Numbered from the stretch's first letter, positions 1-9,206 are shown. The stretch: 64,000 nucleotides of DNA from Agriterribacter humi (GCF_009192765.1 NZ_VOHQ01000002.1:620001-684000), one strand, 5' to 3'. Translations and numbers: made by a program. The notes: generated from the sequence alone by a model not told the origin.

Positions 1-2
1 TA

Positions 3-248
3 TTGATGGCAGTGGCGAATGCTTCTAAAAAACCCGATCAGCTTGCTACAAGTTTTGCGGGGTTTGATATTGATGCTGTTAATACTTTAAGAGAGCATCT
101 TCTGCCATATCCCCCATCGTCTCCTGCAATAGCACTTTTTAAAGACGGCCGGTTGGTGCATTTTATTGAACGCCATCAAATAGAAGGAAGACCGGCTCAG
201 CTTATTGCCGGAAATCTTATTGCTGCATTTGAAGAGCACTGTAATTAA
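3..248 (+). CDS. Bacilliredoxin BrxA/BrxB family, C-terminal part (5' end outside window)
   Basis: The window begins inside this gene; 81 residues of the C-terminal part are visible. The stretch KKPDQLATSFAGFD, the PPSSPAIALFKDG block and the ending FIERHQIEGRPAQ match the C-terminal half of the BrxA/BrxB (formerly DUF1094, YphP/YqiW) family. These small thioredoxin-fold proteins remove bacillithiol from S-bacillithiolated proteins in the cytoplasm. The CGC-type active site normally sits near the N-terminus and is not visible here, so catalytic competence cannot be judged. A YpdA-like candidate bacillithiol disulfide reductase is encoded at 11529-12515. The TTG and ATG near the window edge are internal codons rather than the true start. 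A hairpin terminator follows directly. Confidence 0.85.
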   Translation: MMAVANASKKPDQLATSFAGFDIDAVNTLREHLLPYPPSSPAIALFKDGRLVHFIERHQIEGRPAQLIAGNLIAAFEEHCN

Positions 249-267
249 GTATTGATTTATTCTTTAT

Positions 268-298
268 AATCCCGTTCTTTTGAGAGCGGGATTTTTTA
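268..298 (+). terminator. Rho-independent terminator after the bacilliredoxin gene
   Basis: An 11-bp stem (arms 268-278 and 283-293, one G-T pair) with a 4-base loop is followed by a T run. It lies 20 bases after the stop codon and separates this gene from lgt. Confidence 0.85.
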
Positions 299-364
299 TG
301 GTGAATTTATGTGTAGCAATCCACAATTTTAAAGTAACATTGTACCTTATACCAATTGTGTAAC

Positions 365-1651
365 ATGTATCCCAACCTTTATTTTTTTCTTAAAGATACT
401 TTTGGAATTGAGCCGTGGGCATGGACGAAATTTGTGAACGCTTTCGGTTTTTTTGTTGCCATTGCTTTTATTCTTTCTGCTATAGTGCTGGCCAAAGAGC
501 TCAAACGAAAAGAAAGGGAAGGGCTTTTGTTCCCGGTAGAAGAAACGATTATAATTGGCAAGCCTGCTTCGTTATCCGAATTACTAATTAATGCATTATT
601 GGGGTTTATAGTAGGGTATAAAGCATTGGGTATTTTTCTCAATAGCGATCAAATACCTCCGCAGGAATATATTTTTTCCGGCAAGGGAAGTTTCGCGGGG
701 GGTATTATACTGGCATTGATTTTTGCGGGGTTGAAGTACCGTGAAAAAGGAAAGCAAAAACTTGCAAAGCCGGAAAAAAGAAAGATACGGATATGGCCAC
801 ATGAAAGGGTAGGCGACATTACCATATATGCTGCTATATTTGGATTTATCGGCGCCAAAATTTTTGATAATCTTGAAAACTGGGACAGGTTTATACAAAA
901 TCCTATTGAAAATTTATTATCACCCAGCGGCCTTACATTTTACGGAGGTTTAATTTGCGCTACTGCGGCCATTTTGTGGTATGCACGCAAAAAGAAGATC
1001 AGCATCCGGCATCTTGTTGATGCCGCGGCTCCCACTTTAATGCTGGCCTATGCTTTGGGAAGAATTGGCTGCCAGGTGAGCGGGGATGGTGACTGGGGTA
1101 TTTTAAACAGTGCGTATGTGACCAGCGCTTCCGGAAAGACGGTAGAAGCAGGACCCGGGGATTTTGACAAAGCACTTGAAACCCATAAAACAATTTATTT
1201 AAGCGAATTTGGAACCGATAGTATACCGCGCATAGCGGTAAAAGCTCCATCTTTTCTTCCCAGGTGGACGGTGGCATATGCCTATCCGCATAATGTAAAC
1301 GAACAGGGATTTAAAATGGCCGATTGTTCGGGCGATCATTGTAATGCCCTGCCTGTTCCTGTTTTTCCTACCCCATTTTATGAGATAATTGCATGTTTAA
1401 TTTTGTTCCTGGTATTGATGGGGTTGCGGGAAAAAATAACCGTTCCCGGTCAAATGTTTTCCATTTACTTAGTATTGAATGGATTAGAACGATTTTTTGT
1501 TGAAAAGATTCGTGTAAATACGAAATATGATATTTTCGGGTTTCATCCCACGCAGGCGGAAATTATTTCCACTTTATTAATAATAACCGGCATTGCGCTT
1601 TTCTTTTGGTCTAAAAGCTATGCACGTTCTCTGCCTCCCCAAAAAGCATAA
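365..1651 (+). CDS. lgt: Prolipoprotein diacylglyceryl transferase
   Basis: Lgt moves diacylglycerol from phosphatidylglycerol to the lipobox cysteine of prolipoproteins in the inner membrane, the first lipoprotein maturation step. Many lipoproteins of this window would need it. The 428-residue protein has multiple hydrophobic segments, the GRIG signature at about residues 232-235, a LTFYGGLI block at about 190-197 and a late LNGLERFFVEKIR block. It is much longer than the E. coli enzyme (about 290 residues) because of an extended N-terminal part and a long loop at about 240-335, both plausible for Bacteroidota. The E. coli HGGL motif reads YGGL here. I chose ATG at 365; the upstream TTG at 356 would add only three residues. 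No Shine-Dalgarno sequence is seen. Confidence 0.93.
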   Translation: MYPNLYFFLKDTFGIEPWAWTKFVNAFGFFVAIAFILSAIVLAKELKRKEREGLLFPVEETIIIGKPASLSELLINALLGFIVGYKALGIFLNSDQIPPQEYIFSGKGSFAGGIILALIFAGLKYREKGKQKLAKPEKRKIRIWPHERVGDITIYAAIFGFIGAKIFDNLENWDRFIQNPIENLLSPSGLTFYGGLICATAAILWYARKKKISIRHLVDAAAPTLMLAYALGRIGCQVSGDGDWGILNSAYVTSASGKTVEAGPGDFDKALETHKTIYLSEFGTDSIPRIAVKAPSFLPRWTVAYAYPHNVNEQGFKMADCSGDHCNALPVPVFPTPFYEIIACLILFLVLMGLREKITVPGQMFSIYLVLNGLERFFVEKIRVNTKYDIFGFHPTQAEIISTLLIITGIALFFWSKSYARSLPPQKA

Positions 1652-1761
1652 TGTACTTTTTGTCTTATCTGAATGTTTCTGTTTTCAGGTACTTCAACTT
1701 ATCTTGATAGTACTATGCATTACCAAATATCATTGATTTGAACCGTTTATTGCAAAACTAT

Positions 1762-1792
1762 GTACTATGCATTGCAAAGTACCATATGTTTG
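1762..1792 (+). promoter_or_regulatory. Promoter with overlapping palindromic operator-like site
   Basis: A 21-bp imperfect palindrome, GTACTATGCA-T-TGCAAAGTAC (1762-1782), ends two bases before a TATGTTTG -7 box (1785-1792). A diverged copy with the same left half lies at 1710-1730. The placement over the promoter spacer suggests a dimeric repressor site. The regulator is unknown; the PadR family is one possibility, by inference only. Confidence 0.55.
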
Positions 1793-1827
1793 TCTTGTAA
1801 TTATTAAGAGACAAAATATAAACTGCA

Positions 1828-4299
1828 ATGAAAAAAATATTTATGCTATTGGTTGTTGTTAATTTCAGCATCCTCTTCCTACAGGCACAAACTCAAAATA
1901 TATCAAAAATAACCGGTGTTGTAAAAAATGGCGAAAAAGCCATTGAAGCTGCTACGGTTACGCTTTTATCGGCTAAAGATTCAGGGGTTGTTAAAATTGA
2001 AATAACCGATAAAAATGGAAAGTTTGAAATTGTTTCTCCCGAAAATGGTTCGTTTTTGCTGCTGATCAGTTCCGTAGGATTTGAAAAAAAATATACTTCC
2101 TCTTTTAAGGTTTCTTCCGCAGGCGATGCCATTCAAACTGGTACTACTCACCTTACGCCGGCAAGCAAGGATATGAAGGCAGTGGTGGTTACTGTTAAAA
2201 AACCACTGATCGAACAAAAAATAGACAAACTGGTAGTAAATGTAGATGCTGCTCCTACCAATGCGGGGGCAACCGCAATGGAGGTGCTGGAAAAATCACC
2301 GGGCATCACTGTAAATAATGATGGTGTAATAAGTTTGAAAGGAAAAGCCGGCGTTGTTGTAATGATGGATGGCAAACCTACTTATCTTTCTGCAGAAGAC
2401 CTGGCCAACCTGCTCAAAAATACACCTGCCTCTGCCATTGACCAGATAGAAATTATGAGCAACCCCTCTTCAAAATACGATGCCTCCGGCAATTCGGGTA
2501 TCATCAATATTAAAACTAAAAAAAGCCTGAAGATGGGATTGAACGGAAGTATAATGATAGGTGCTACTACCGGTTTTTTTCCCAAAGGCGATGTTTTATA
2601 CGTGCAGCCAAAATCGCAAAACAGCCTGAACTTCAACTACAGGAAAAATAAGATCAACATATTTGGCAGCTATAATCCCAATTTCAATAAACGCAGAAAT
2701 GAGTTAACCATTATGCGCAACTTCTATAATGAGGATGGAAGTTTGAATGCTTCAGCAGCTTTGGGTACCACTTTTAACGGTAACGCCGACAATCACAGCG
2801 CCAAGCTCGGTGCCGATTATTACATTAACGATAAAAATGTATTGGGCGTAGTATTTACGGGTTTTGGTTTTTTTGGAGATTTTGCACCATCTACAATATC
2901 CAATATTTATAATCCTGATGGTAGCCTGCAATCGGGTCTGTATTCCACAACAGATAATAATATCAAGTTCAGGAACTACACCGGCAATATCAATTACAAA
3001 CATAGTTTCGATAGTTCGGGAAGAGAGTTTACAGTTGATCTTGATTATGTGAAGTATGACAATGTTTCTGATATGTTGTTAACAACAAACGTATTGGATA
3101 AATGGGGCAGCACAATGGGCGATCCTATACTATTAAAGGGACATCTTCCTTCCAATATTAATATCTATTCTTTTAAAACAGATTATGTGCATCCGTTAAA
3201 AAATAATTTTAAGATTGAAACAGGTATAAAAGTCAACTATGTTAAAAACAACAACATTGTTGATTATACGCGTCACGATGGCGAAGAGTGGAAAAAGGAT
3301 TATCGTTCCAATCACTTTATTTACGAGGAAAATATTAATGCGGCATATGTAAATGTAAATAAAAAGCTGAGTGAGAAATGGAGTGTCCAGGCAGGATTAA
3401 GGGCCGAAAATACCAATACAAAAGGCTACCAGGTAACCAATGATTCTACTTTTAAAAGGCATTACACCAACCTGTTTCCAACTGCATTTCTCAGCTATGC
3501 GGTGAACAAAGATAACCAGCTTACGCTTTCGTATAGCCGCAGGGTAAACCGGCCCAATTACCAGGATCTGAATCCATTCATTTATTTCCTCGATTCGTTA
3601 ACCTATCAGCAGGGCAACCCCTACCTGCTGCCGCAGTTCAGTCATAATATTGAATTAAGCCATTCTTTTAAAGGGAAATTTATTACAACCCTTAATTACA
3701 GCAGAACTACGGATGTGATATCACAGATACTGAGACAGAATACAGACGAAAAAACCACTTTTCAAACTACTGAAAATGTATCCCAATTCAGAAATATAGG
3801 ATTGTCGGTTACCGCTCCGTTTAAGTGGACATCATGGTTCAATTCAAATCTTTTTGTAAACCTCTACAACAATCATTACGAAGGCATATATAATGGAGAT
3901 CCAATTGATGCTTCTAATACGGCGTATATGATAAACCTCACCAACAGCTTTACTTTAGCCGAAGGATTTTCCGCAGAGCTGAGTGGTTTTTACCGCTCGA
4001 AAGGATTAAATAGCTTACTGGTGATGAATGAAATGTACCAGATGACTATCGGGTTGCAAAAAACGCTCATGAAAGGAAAGTCAACAGTGCGCCTCAATTT
4101 CCGGGATCCCTTTGGCTGGCAGAAATTTGGGGGTTACATGAAGTATGGAGATGTGGACGTTACCATAAAAAATCGTTGGGACAGCCGCCAGGTTACAGCA
4201 AGCTTTACGTACCGTTTTGGCAAAAATACCATCGCGCCATCCCGCAAAAGAGCAACAGGTGTTTCTGAAGAATTAGACAGGGCGGGGCAGGCAAATTAA
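1828..4299 (+). CDS. Outer-membrane beta-barrel protein, TonB-dependent receptor-like (OMP_b-brl_3 family)
   Basis: This 823-residue protein has a signal peptide (residues 1-21, ending FLQAQ), then a carboxypeptidase-regulatory-like beta-sandwich (about 25-115, ITGVVKNGEKAIEAATV), a plug-like domain (about 115-235, with VLEKSPGITVNNDGVI and MDGKPTYLSAEDLANLL) and a long barrel ending in TASFTYRFGK. The barrel block SRRVNRPNYQDLNP with QQGNPYLLPQFSHNIELS is typical of the outer-membrane beta-barrel family of Bacteroidota. Such proteins resemble TonB-dependent receptors but often lack a clear TonB box, and the substrate is unknown. No SusD-like partner is adjacent, so it is not a PUL pair. It stands alone between a palindromic promoter and a strong terminator, which suggests a single regulated transcript. 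Confidence 0.88.
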   Translation: MKKIFMLLVVVNFSILFLQAQTQNISKITGVVKNGEKAIEAATVTLLSAKDSGVVKIEITDKNGKFEIVSPENGSFLLLISSVGFEKKYTSSFKVSSAGDAIQTGTTHLTPASKDMKAVVVTVKKPLIEQKIDKLVVNVDAAPTNAGATAMEVLEKSPGITVNNDGVISLKGKAGVVVMMDGKPTYLSAEDLANLLKNTPASAIDQIEIMSNPSSKYDASGNSGIINIKTKKSLKMGLNGSIMIGATTGFFPKGDVLYVQPKSQNSLNFNYRKNKINIFGSYNPNFNKRRNELTIMRNFYNEDGSLNASAALGTTFNGNADNHSAKLGADYYINDKNVLGVVFTGFGFFGDFAPSTISNIYNPDGSLQSGLYSTTDNNIKFRNYTGNINYKHSFDSSGREFTVDLDYVKYDNVSDMLLTTNVLDKWGSTMGDPILLKGHLPSNINIYSFKTDYVHPLKNNFKIETGIKVNYVKNNNIVDYTRHDGEEWKKDYRSNHFIYEENINAAYVNVNKKLSEKWSVQAGLRAENTNTKGYQVTNDSTFKRHYTNLFPTAFLSYAVNKDNQLTLSYSRRVNRPNYQDLNPFIYFLDSLTYQQGNPYLLPQFSHNIELSHSFKGKFITTLNYSRTTDVISQILRQNTDEKTTFQTTENVSQFRNIGLSVTAPFKWTSWFNSNLFVNLYNNHYEGIYNGDPIDASNTAYMINLTNSFTLAEGFSAELSGFYRSKGLNSLLVMNEMYQMTIGLQKTLMKGKSTVRLNFRDPFGWQKFGGYMKYGDVDVTIKNRWDSRQVTASFTYRFGKNTIAPSRKRATGVSEELDRAGQAN

Positions 4300-4353
4300 G
4301 ATTGCTGAATCTCAAATTATCTAACAGGTTAGTTTCTCATGTTTTGGTTTTAG

Positions 4354-4384
4354 ATCCCACTGTTCCCAGTGGGATATTTTTTTG
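4354..4384 (+). terminator. Rho-independent terminator after the beta-barrel gene
   Basis: A perfect 9-bp stem (4354-4362 with 4367-4375) with loop TTCC is followed by a T run. Confidence 0.88.
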
Positions 4385-4430
4385 ATTTATTTGGGGTCTT
4401 TAATTAACCGGCCGATGCCTGCGCATGCTT

Positions 4431-4438
4431 TATCTTTG
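4431..4438 (+). promoter_or_regulatory. -7 box upstream of the ubiD-family gene
   Basis: TATCTTTG matches the Bacteroidota TAnnTTTG consensus and lies 19 bases before the start codon. No clear -33 TTTG was found. Confidence 0.5.
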
Positions 4439-4457
4439 AATCAAAATACGTCGGTGT

Positions 4458-6386
4458 ATGGCCTATAAGAATCAACAGGAATTTATAAATGCATTAGACA
4501 GGGCAGGGGAGTTGTTAAGAGTGAAAACCTATGTGGATCCACGTCTTGAAATGGCCGAGATAACGGATAGGATAAGCAAAAGCGGTGATGGAGGGAAGGC
4601 GATATTGTTTGAGAATACCGGTTACGGGTTTCCCGTGCTGATGAATGCCTATGGCAGTGAAAAAAGAATGGGGATGGCTTTGGGTGTGCAGCACCTGGAT
4701 GATGTAGCTAAAGAAATTGAAAGCCTTTTTAAGCTGCTTACCAAGCCCAAAGAAAGCATTATAGATAAACTGAATCTATTGCCTAAGCTGGGCCGGTTTG
4801 CATCATGGATGCCTAAAGTAAAAAGCGGCAGAGGGGCCTGCCAGGAAGTGGTGATGTCCAATCCCGACCTGGGGAAATTGCCTGTAATTACCTGCTGGCC
4901 TAAGGATGGCGGGCCTTTTATTACATTGCCTATTATTCATACCAAAGATTTAAACACCGGCATCAGGAATGTTGGTATGTACAGGATGCAGGTTTTTGGT
5001 CCAACGCTTACCGGTATGCACTGGCATAAACATAAAGTATCGGCAAAGCATTACAATGGCTATAAGCAGGCTGAAAAGCGTATGCCCGTTGCCGTTGCCC
5101 TCGGCGGAGATCCTGTGTATGCTTATTCGGCCACGGCCCCGCTGCCCGAAAATGTGGATGAATATATGCTGGCGGGTTTTTTAAGGAAAAAGAAAGTAGA
5201 ACTGGTTAAATGCATTACCCAGCCCGAACTGGAAGTGCCGGCCGATGCGGATTTTATTATTGAAGGATATGTTGATCCGGAGGATGAACTAATATGGGAA
5301 GGTCCCTTTGGCGATCATACAGGATATTATTCTCTTCCCGACTGGTACCCCCGCTTTCATGTTACCTGCATCACCCATAAAAAAAATCCTGTATACCCTG
5401 CCACCATTGTGGGTATTCCTCCGCAGGAAGATGCGTGGCTGGGTAAAGCCACCGAAAGAATTTTTCTGGCGCCTATCAAAATGACAATGGTGCCGGAGAT
5501 CATTGATATGGAAATGCCGGTTGAAGGTGTTTTTCACAACCTGGTAATTGCCAAAATAAAGAAGGAGTTCGCGGGGCAGGGACAAAAAGTGATGTATGCC
5601 ATGTGGGGCGCCGGGCAAATGATGTTCAATAAAATATTGGTTATAGCGGATGAACATGCCAATATCCGGAATTATGCTGACCTTGCGCAGCAGGTATTTA
5701 AGAACTTAGATGTATCTAAAGATGTTTTTTTTGCCACAGGTCCTATGGATGTACTGGATCATAGCTGCAGCAAAATGGGTTTTGGCGGAAAAATGTGTAT
5801 TGACGGTACCCGGAAGTTCGAAGAAGAACTGGATGAACAATATCAACTGCAAACCATAAATCAAAAGGTGGAGCAGCATGACCTGTTATCCGCTTTTCCT
5901 GAAATAGCATTGGTTAATACTTCACTGCCTGGTATTGGCATACCCTGTTTACTTGTGGCTGTCAAAAAAGATAAAAAGGGCCATGTAAGGGAATTGCATG
6001 AACGCATCTGTAAACAGATTGCCGGGATCGAAAGCATTAAAATGATCCTATACGTAGAGTATAATGTAAATCCGGTCAATTTGCCTGTAGCGCTATGGCG
6101 GTTTTGCAATAACCTTGATCCTAAAAGGGATAATTTCCTGTTTGAACAGCCCTCTGCTACACACCCCGGCAAAACATTTTGCTGTTTGGGATTAGACGGT
6201 ACGCGCAAAACCAAAGAATGGGATGATTTTCAGCGGGATTGGCCCAATATTATTGTTGCAGATGATGCTACTATTGAAGCGGTAGATAAAAAATGGGATG
6301 CGCTTAATATAGGCCGGTTTATTCCTTCTCCGTCATTGGAATATAAGAGCCAGATGTATGGAAGTGAAGCTGTGGTAGAGGATTAG
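4458..6386 (+). CDS. UbiD family (prenylated-FMN) decarboxylase
   Basis: UbiD-family enzymes reversibly decarboxylate aromatic or unsaturated acids using prenylated FMN made by UbiX. The 642-residue protein carries the family hallmark IWEGPFGDHTGYYSLPDWYP at about residues 280-299, including acidic residues of the catalytic site, and the conserved blocks PVITCWPKDGGPFITLP and VGIPPQEDAWLGKATERIF. It is longer than E. coli UbiD (about 500 residues), with the extra length mainly at the C-terminus, as in other Bacteroidota homologues. A menaquinone-pathway role is often assigned to these, but nothing nearby confirms the substrate. No ubiX is in the window. The gene appears monocistronic, followed by about 200 bases without an ORF before the convergent ndk. 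Confidence 0.88.
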   Translation: MAYKNQQEFINALDRAGELLRVKTYVDPRLEMAEITDRISKSGDGGKAILFENTGYGFPVLMNAYGSEKRMGMALGVQHLDDVAKEIESLFKLLTKPKESIIDKLNLLPKLGRFASWMPKVKSGRGACQEVVMSNPDLGKLPVITCWPKDGGPFITLPIIHTKDLNTGIRNVGMYRMQVFGPTLTGMHWHKHKVSAKHYNGYKQAEKRMPVAVALGGDPVYAYSATAPLPENVDEYMLAGFLRKKKVELVKCITQPELEVPADADFIIEGYVDPEDELIWEGPFGDHTGYYSLPDWYPRFHVTCITHKKNPVYPATIVGIPPQEDAWLGKATERIFLAPIKMTMVPEIIDMEMPVEGVFHNLVIAKIKKEFAGQGQKVMYAMWGAGQMMFNKILVIADEHANIRNYADLAQQVFKNLDVSKDVFFATGPMDVLDHSCSKMGFGGKMCIDGTRKFEEELDEQYQLQTINQKVEQHDLLSAFPEIALVNTSLPGIGIPCLLVAVKKDKKGHVRELHERICKQIAGIESIKMILYVEYNVNPVNLPVALWRFCNNLDPKRDNFLFEQPSATHPGKTFCCLGLDGTRKTKEWDDFQRDWPNIIVADDATIEAVDKKWDALNIGRFIPSPSLEYKSQMYGSEAVVED

Positions 6387-6584
6387 ACAACATAAAATGC
6401 TGAAGCTTAATTGTTGGGGTATGTACAAAAAAATTGAGGCCCATGGAAATGAGCCCCCTTTAGTTTCAACCCTAAACCCTTGAGAAAGATGTAATTGATA
6501 TAACTAAGATTATGCCAAACTTTGTATAATGATATTAATTTTTAAATTTTTTATCAGAAAAGATCTTTCACTAAGTAGTTGCAT

Positions 6585-7001
6585 TTAGTATTTTTCCAGG
6601 TTACTAAAGAAAAAGCTGCCTTCGATCAAGGCATTTTCATTGCTGTCACTTCCATGGATAGCATTTCTGCCTACATTTTCGGCAAAAAGCTGGCGGATGG
6701 TACCGGCATCTGCTTTTGCCGGGTCGGTAGCTCCTATCAGTTTACGAAAATCTTCTACAGCATTGTCTTTTTCAAGAATAGCGGCAACAAGCGGTGCGCT
6801 GCTCATAAATTCAACCAGTTCACCATAAAAAGGGCGCTCTTTATGAATGGCGTAAAATTCACCTGCTTTTTCACCTGAGAGCGATGTAAGCTTTAAAGCC
6901 ACAATTCGAAAACCAGCTTTAATGATTTTATCCAAAATAGCTCCGGTATGACCATTTGCAAAAGCATCCGGCTTGATCATGGTAAAAGTAATATTACTCA
7001 T
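6585..7001 (-). CDS. ndk: Nucleoside diphosphate kinase
   Basis: Ndk passes the gamma-phosphate of ATP to nucleoside diphosphates through a phosphohistidine, balancing cytoplasmic NTP and dNTP pools. The 138-residue protein is a full-length family member. Visible marks are the N-terminal TFTMIKPDA block, the lysine-containing HKERPFY segment at 53-59, and the active-site histidine at residue 116 in the NAIHGSDS motif, followed by the EGSFFF ending. A TACCTTTG box lies 19 bases before the ATG on this strand. The gene is transcribed divergently from the DHH phosphoesterase gene. Confidence 0.97.
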   Translation of the reverse strand: MSNITFTMIKPDAFANGHTGAILDKIIKAGFRIVALKLTSLSGEKAGEFYAIHKERPFYGELVEFMSSAPLVAAILEKDNAVEDFRKLIGATDPAKADAGTIRQLFAENVGRNAIHGSDSNENALIEGSFFFSNLEKY

Positions 7002-7020
7002 ATTTTTTTCTTTAGGGCAG

Positions 7021-7028
7021 CAAAGGTA
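7021..7028 (-). promoter_or_regulatory. -7 box of ndk
   Basis: On the minus strand this reads TACCTTTG, matching TAnnTTTG, with a 19-base gap to the ndk ATG. Confidence 0.6.
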
Positions 7029-7089
7029 ACGGTTTAGTCTAAAAAAGATTTGACTGAATGCATATTATAATTGATTTTTGCGGCTTTGT

Positions 7090-8097
7090 ATGAAACCCAT
7101 CCAGGAGATTTATCCATTATTGAATACGCCGCGCAATGTAGTTGTTACCATGCATCAGAAGCCTGACCCGGATGCTATGGGTTCCGCTTTAGCGCTTGCA
7201 GGGGTATTGGCTCAGTTGGGGCATGAGGTTACGGTTATTTCGCCTACCAATTGGCCCGACTTTTTGAAATGGATGCCCGGTTCAAAAGCGGTTATAGATT
7301 TTGAGGCTACCAGGGAAAAAGCCAATATTGCTTTAGAAAAAGCAGAATGGTTATTTTGTCTGGATTTTAATGCTTTGTATCGTACAAAGCATATGGCGGC
7401 GAAGCTTGCTGAATTAAATTGCATTAAAATTTTAATAGACCATCATGAACAGCCGGAAACAGAGGCTTTTGATTATGGGATCAGCCTCACCGCTAAAAGC
7501 TCTACTTCGGAGATGGTATATGATTTTATTAAAGCGTCCGGCAATGAACATCTCATTAACGAAGAGGTAGCTGCCTGCCTGTATGCCGGTATAATAGGTG
7601 ATACGGGTTCTTTCCGGTTTCCGGCTACCTCACCCGATGTGCATGAAATGGTGGCAGTTCTGAAAAGAAAAGGACTGAAGCATGCCATCATCCACGAAAA
7701 TTTGTATGATAATTTCTTAGAAGACAGGTTAAGATTCATTGGGCATGTATTGTTGCACCGGATGGAAATATTTTACGAGTACAATGCGGCACTCATATCT
7801 ATACCCAAAAGCGACCTGCTTAAATTTAATATCAGAACAGGCGATACGGAAGGACTGGTGAATTATCCGCTAACGATTCAGGGCATAAAATTAGCAGGGT
7901 TGGTTATAGACAGGGATGAAGAACGCAAATGGTCGTTCAGGAGCAAGGGAAATGTGGATGTAAATACTTTTGCCAGGAAATATTTTAATGGTGGCGGTCA
8001 CTTCAATGCTTCCGGTGGAAGAAGCTCAGATTCGCTCCAGACTACTATGCAACTATTTAAAAAAGCAATAAAAGAAAACGCATCACAATTACAATGA
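7090..8097 (+). CDS. DHH/DHHA1 phosphoesterase, NrnA-like (oligoribonuclease / pAp phosphatase)
   Basis: The 335-residue protein has the DHH motif set: MHQKPDPDAMGSALAL near the N-terminus, CLDFNA (about 97-102), ILIDHHEQPE at about 117-126, and a C-terminal DHHA1 domain with GGGHFNASGG at about 299-308. NrnA enzymes degrade short RNA oligonucleotides and in some species dephosphorylate 3'-phosphoadenosine-5'-phosphate. The length fits NrnA rather than the larger GdpP or RecJ. Cyclic-dinucleotide hydrolysis cannot be excluded from sequence alone. ATG 7090 is preferred over the upstream TTG at 7078. The stop overlaps the next start codon (ATGA), so the gene is probably cotranscribed with the FKBP lipoprotein gene. 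Confidence 0.88.
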   Translation: MKPIQEIYPLLNTPRNVVVTMHQKPDPDAMGSALALAGVLAQLGHEVTVISPTNWPDFLKWMPGSKAVIDFEATREKANIALEKAEWLFCLDFNALYRTKHMAAKLAELNCIKILIDHHEQPETEAFDYGISLTAKSSTSEMVYDFIKASGNEHLINEEVAACLYAGIIGDTGSFRFPATSPDVHEMVAVLKRKGLKHAIIHENLYDNFLEDRLRFIGHVLLHRMEIFYEYNAALISIPKSDLLKFNIRTGDTEGLVNYPLTIQGIKLAGLVIDRDEERKWSFRSKGNVDVNTFARKYFNGGGHFNASGGRSSDSLQTTMQLFKKAIKENASQLQ

Positions 8098-9065
8098 TCA
8101 CAAGTATGAAAAAAATAACATGGTTAGGATCCGCAGTGGCTTTGGCTTTCGGATTGAGTTCCTGCAGCGGCGGTAGTGGGCCGTATAAAAAATTAGCGAA
8201 CGGGATGGAGTACAAAATTATCGGCAGCGGTAAAGGAAGCCCCATTGCGTATGGCGAGGTAATGAAATTTCATTTTGCGCAGAAATACAAAGATTCTGCA
8301 ATGAAAGATACCTATAGCCAGCCACCGCAGTACCAGCCTATTGACAGTACCGGTATGCAATTGCCTAAAGAATATTATGAAGTATTTAAAAATGTAAGGA
8401 TAGGAGACAGTGTGATTACCCGCATTCTTACCGATAGTGTGTTTAAAGGTGGAATGGCCATGATGCCAAAAGAATTTAAAAAAGGGGAATATCTGATTAC
8501 CACGTTTAAAATACTGGGTATTCTGAAAGCCGATAGCGCACAGGCGGATTTTGCCAAAGAAGTACAGAAGTTTCAGGAGCAGGATTCTATTCACGCTATT
8601 GCGCAGAAAGTAAAAGACGATAAAATTTTGCAGGATTATATTGCTAAAAATAATATCAAAGCTACCAAAACGGAAGAAGGTACTTATGTAGAAATTCAGC
8701 AGGCTGGCGGAGAACCGGGTAAAGATGGTCAGTCTGTATCCGTTAAGTATACCGGCAAATTCCTCGATGGCGAAGCGTTCGACAGCAATGTGGATACTTC
8801 TTTTCATCACACCGAGCCTTACACATTTACATTGGGCACCGGTGGCTCTATAAAAGGATTTGATGATGGGCTGAAGCTGCTTGGTAAAGGAGCTAAGGGC
8901 AGGTTATTTATTCCTTCAGTATTGGGTTATGGTTCACAAGGTTCTGGCAAAATAAAGCCCAACACCAACCTCATGTTCGAGATAGAGGTGTTGGATGTAA
9001 AAGATGCACCGGCTCCGCCCCAGCAGTTACCTGCACGTCCCCAGATTGCTCCAAAAAAGCAATAA
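8094..9065 (+). CDS. FKBP-type peptidyl-prolyl cis-trans isomerase, lipoprotein
   Basis: The protein catalyses cis-trans isomerisation of prolyl bonds and probably helps fold envelope proteins. It begins with a lipoprotein signal ending in the lipobox GLSSC, so it should be anchored in the envelope. The C-terminal FKBP domain (about residues 205-305) shows SVKYTGKFLDGEAFDSN, GTGGSIKGFDDGLKLLGKG, IPSVLGYGSQGSGKIKPN and the final LMFEIEVLDV strand. The middle section (about 30-150) looks like a second, degenerate FKBP-like unit. A proline- and glutamine-rich tail follows. Translation may start at 8094 (ATGA overlap with the phosphoesterase gene) or at ATG 8106, which gives a more usual MKK signal. 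A strong terminator at 9172 ends the pair. Confidence 0.93.
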   Translation: MITSMKKITWLGSAVALAFGLSSCSGGSGPYKKLANGMEYKIIGSGKGSPIAYGEVMKFHFAQKYKDSAMKDTYSQPPQYQPIDSTGMQLPKEYYEVFKNVRIGDSVITRILTDSVFKGGMAMMPKEFKKGEYLITTFKILGILKADSAQADFAKEVQKFQEQDSIHAIAQKVKDDKILQDYIAKNNIKATKTEEGTYVEIQQAGGEPGKDGQSVSVKYTGKFLDGEAFDSNVDTSFHHTEPYTFTLGTGGSIKGFDDGLKLLGKGAKGRLFIPSVLGYGSQGSGKIKPNTNLMFEIEVLDVKDAPAPPQQLPARPQIAPKKQ

Positions 9066-9171
9066 AGGGAAAGGCGAAAGAAAAAATGGGATGGTGTTTT
9101 AATGAACAGAAAGGTAGGAGCTGGTTTTAAATGAAAGATATTCACCACTGACTACTCACCAAATAGTATTC

Positions 9172-9206
9172 AAACGGACAGGTTACTCCGGTAGCCTGTC
9201 CGTTTT
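9172..9206 (+). terminator. Rho-independent terminator after the FKBP gene
   Basis: A 15-bp stem (9172-9186 with 9191-9205, one G-T pair) with loop TCCG runs into a short T run. Confidence 0.85.

Noticed and set aside
356-364. Upstream TTG as the start of lgt
   Set aside because: It adds only LCN before a good ATG at 365.
6387-6584. Small gene or strong terminator between ubiD and ndk
   Set aside because: Only a weak mismatched GGCCCAT/ATGAGCC hairpin is seen, and no ORF with coding character.
8193-8810. Antisense open frame of 205 codons opposite the FKBP gene
   Set aside because: It lies entirely within a well-supported gene, has no recognisable domain, and has no start context or neighbour support.
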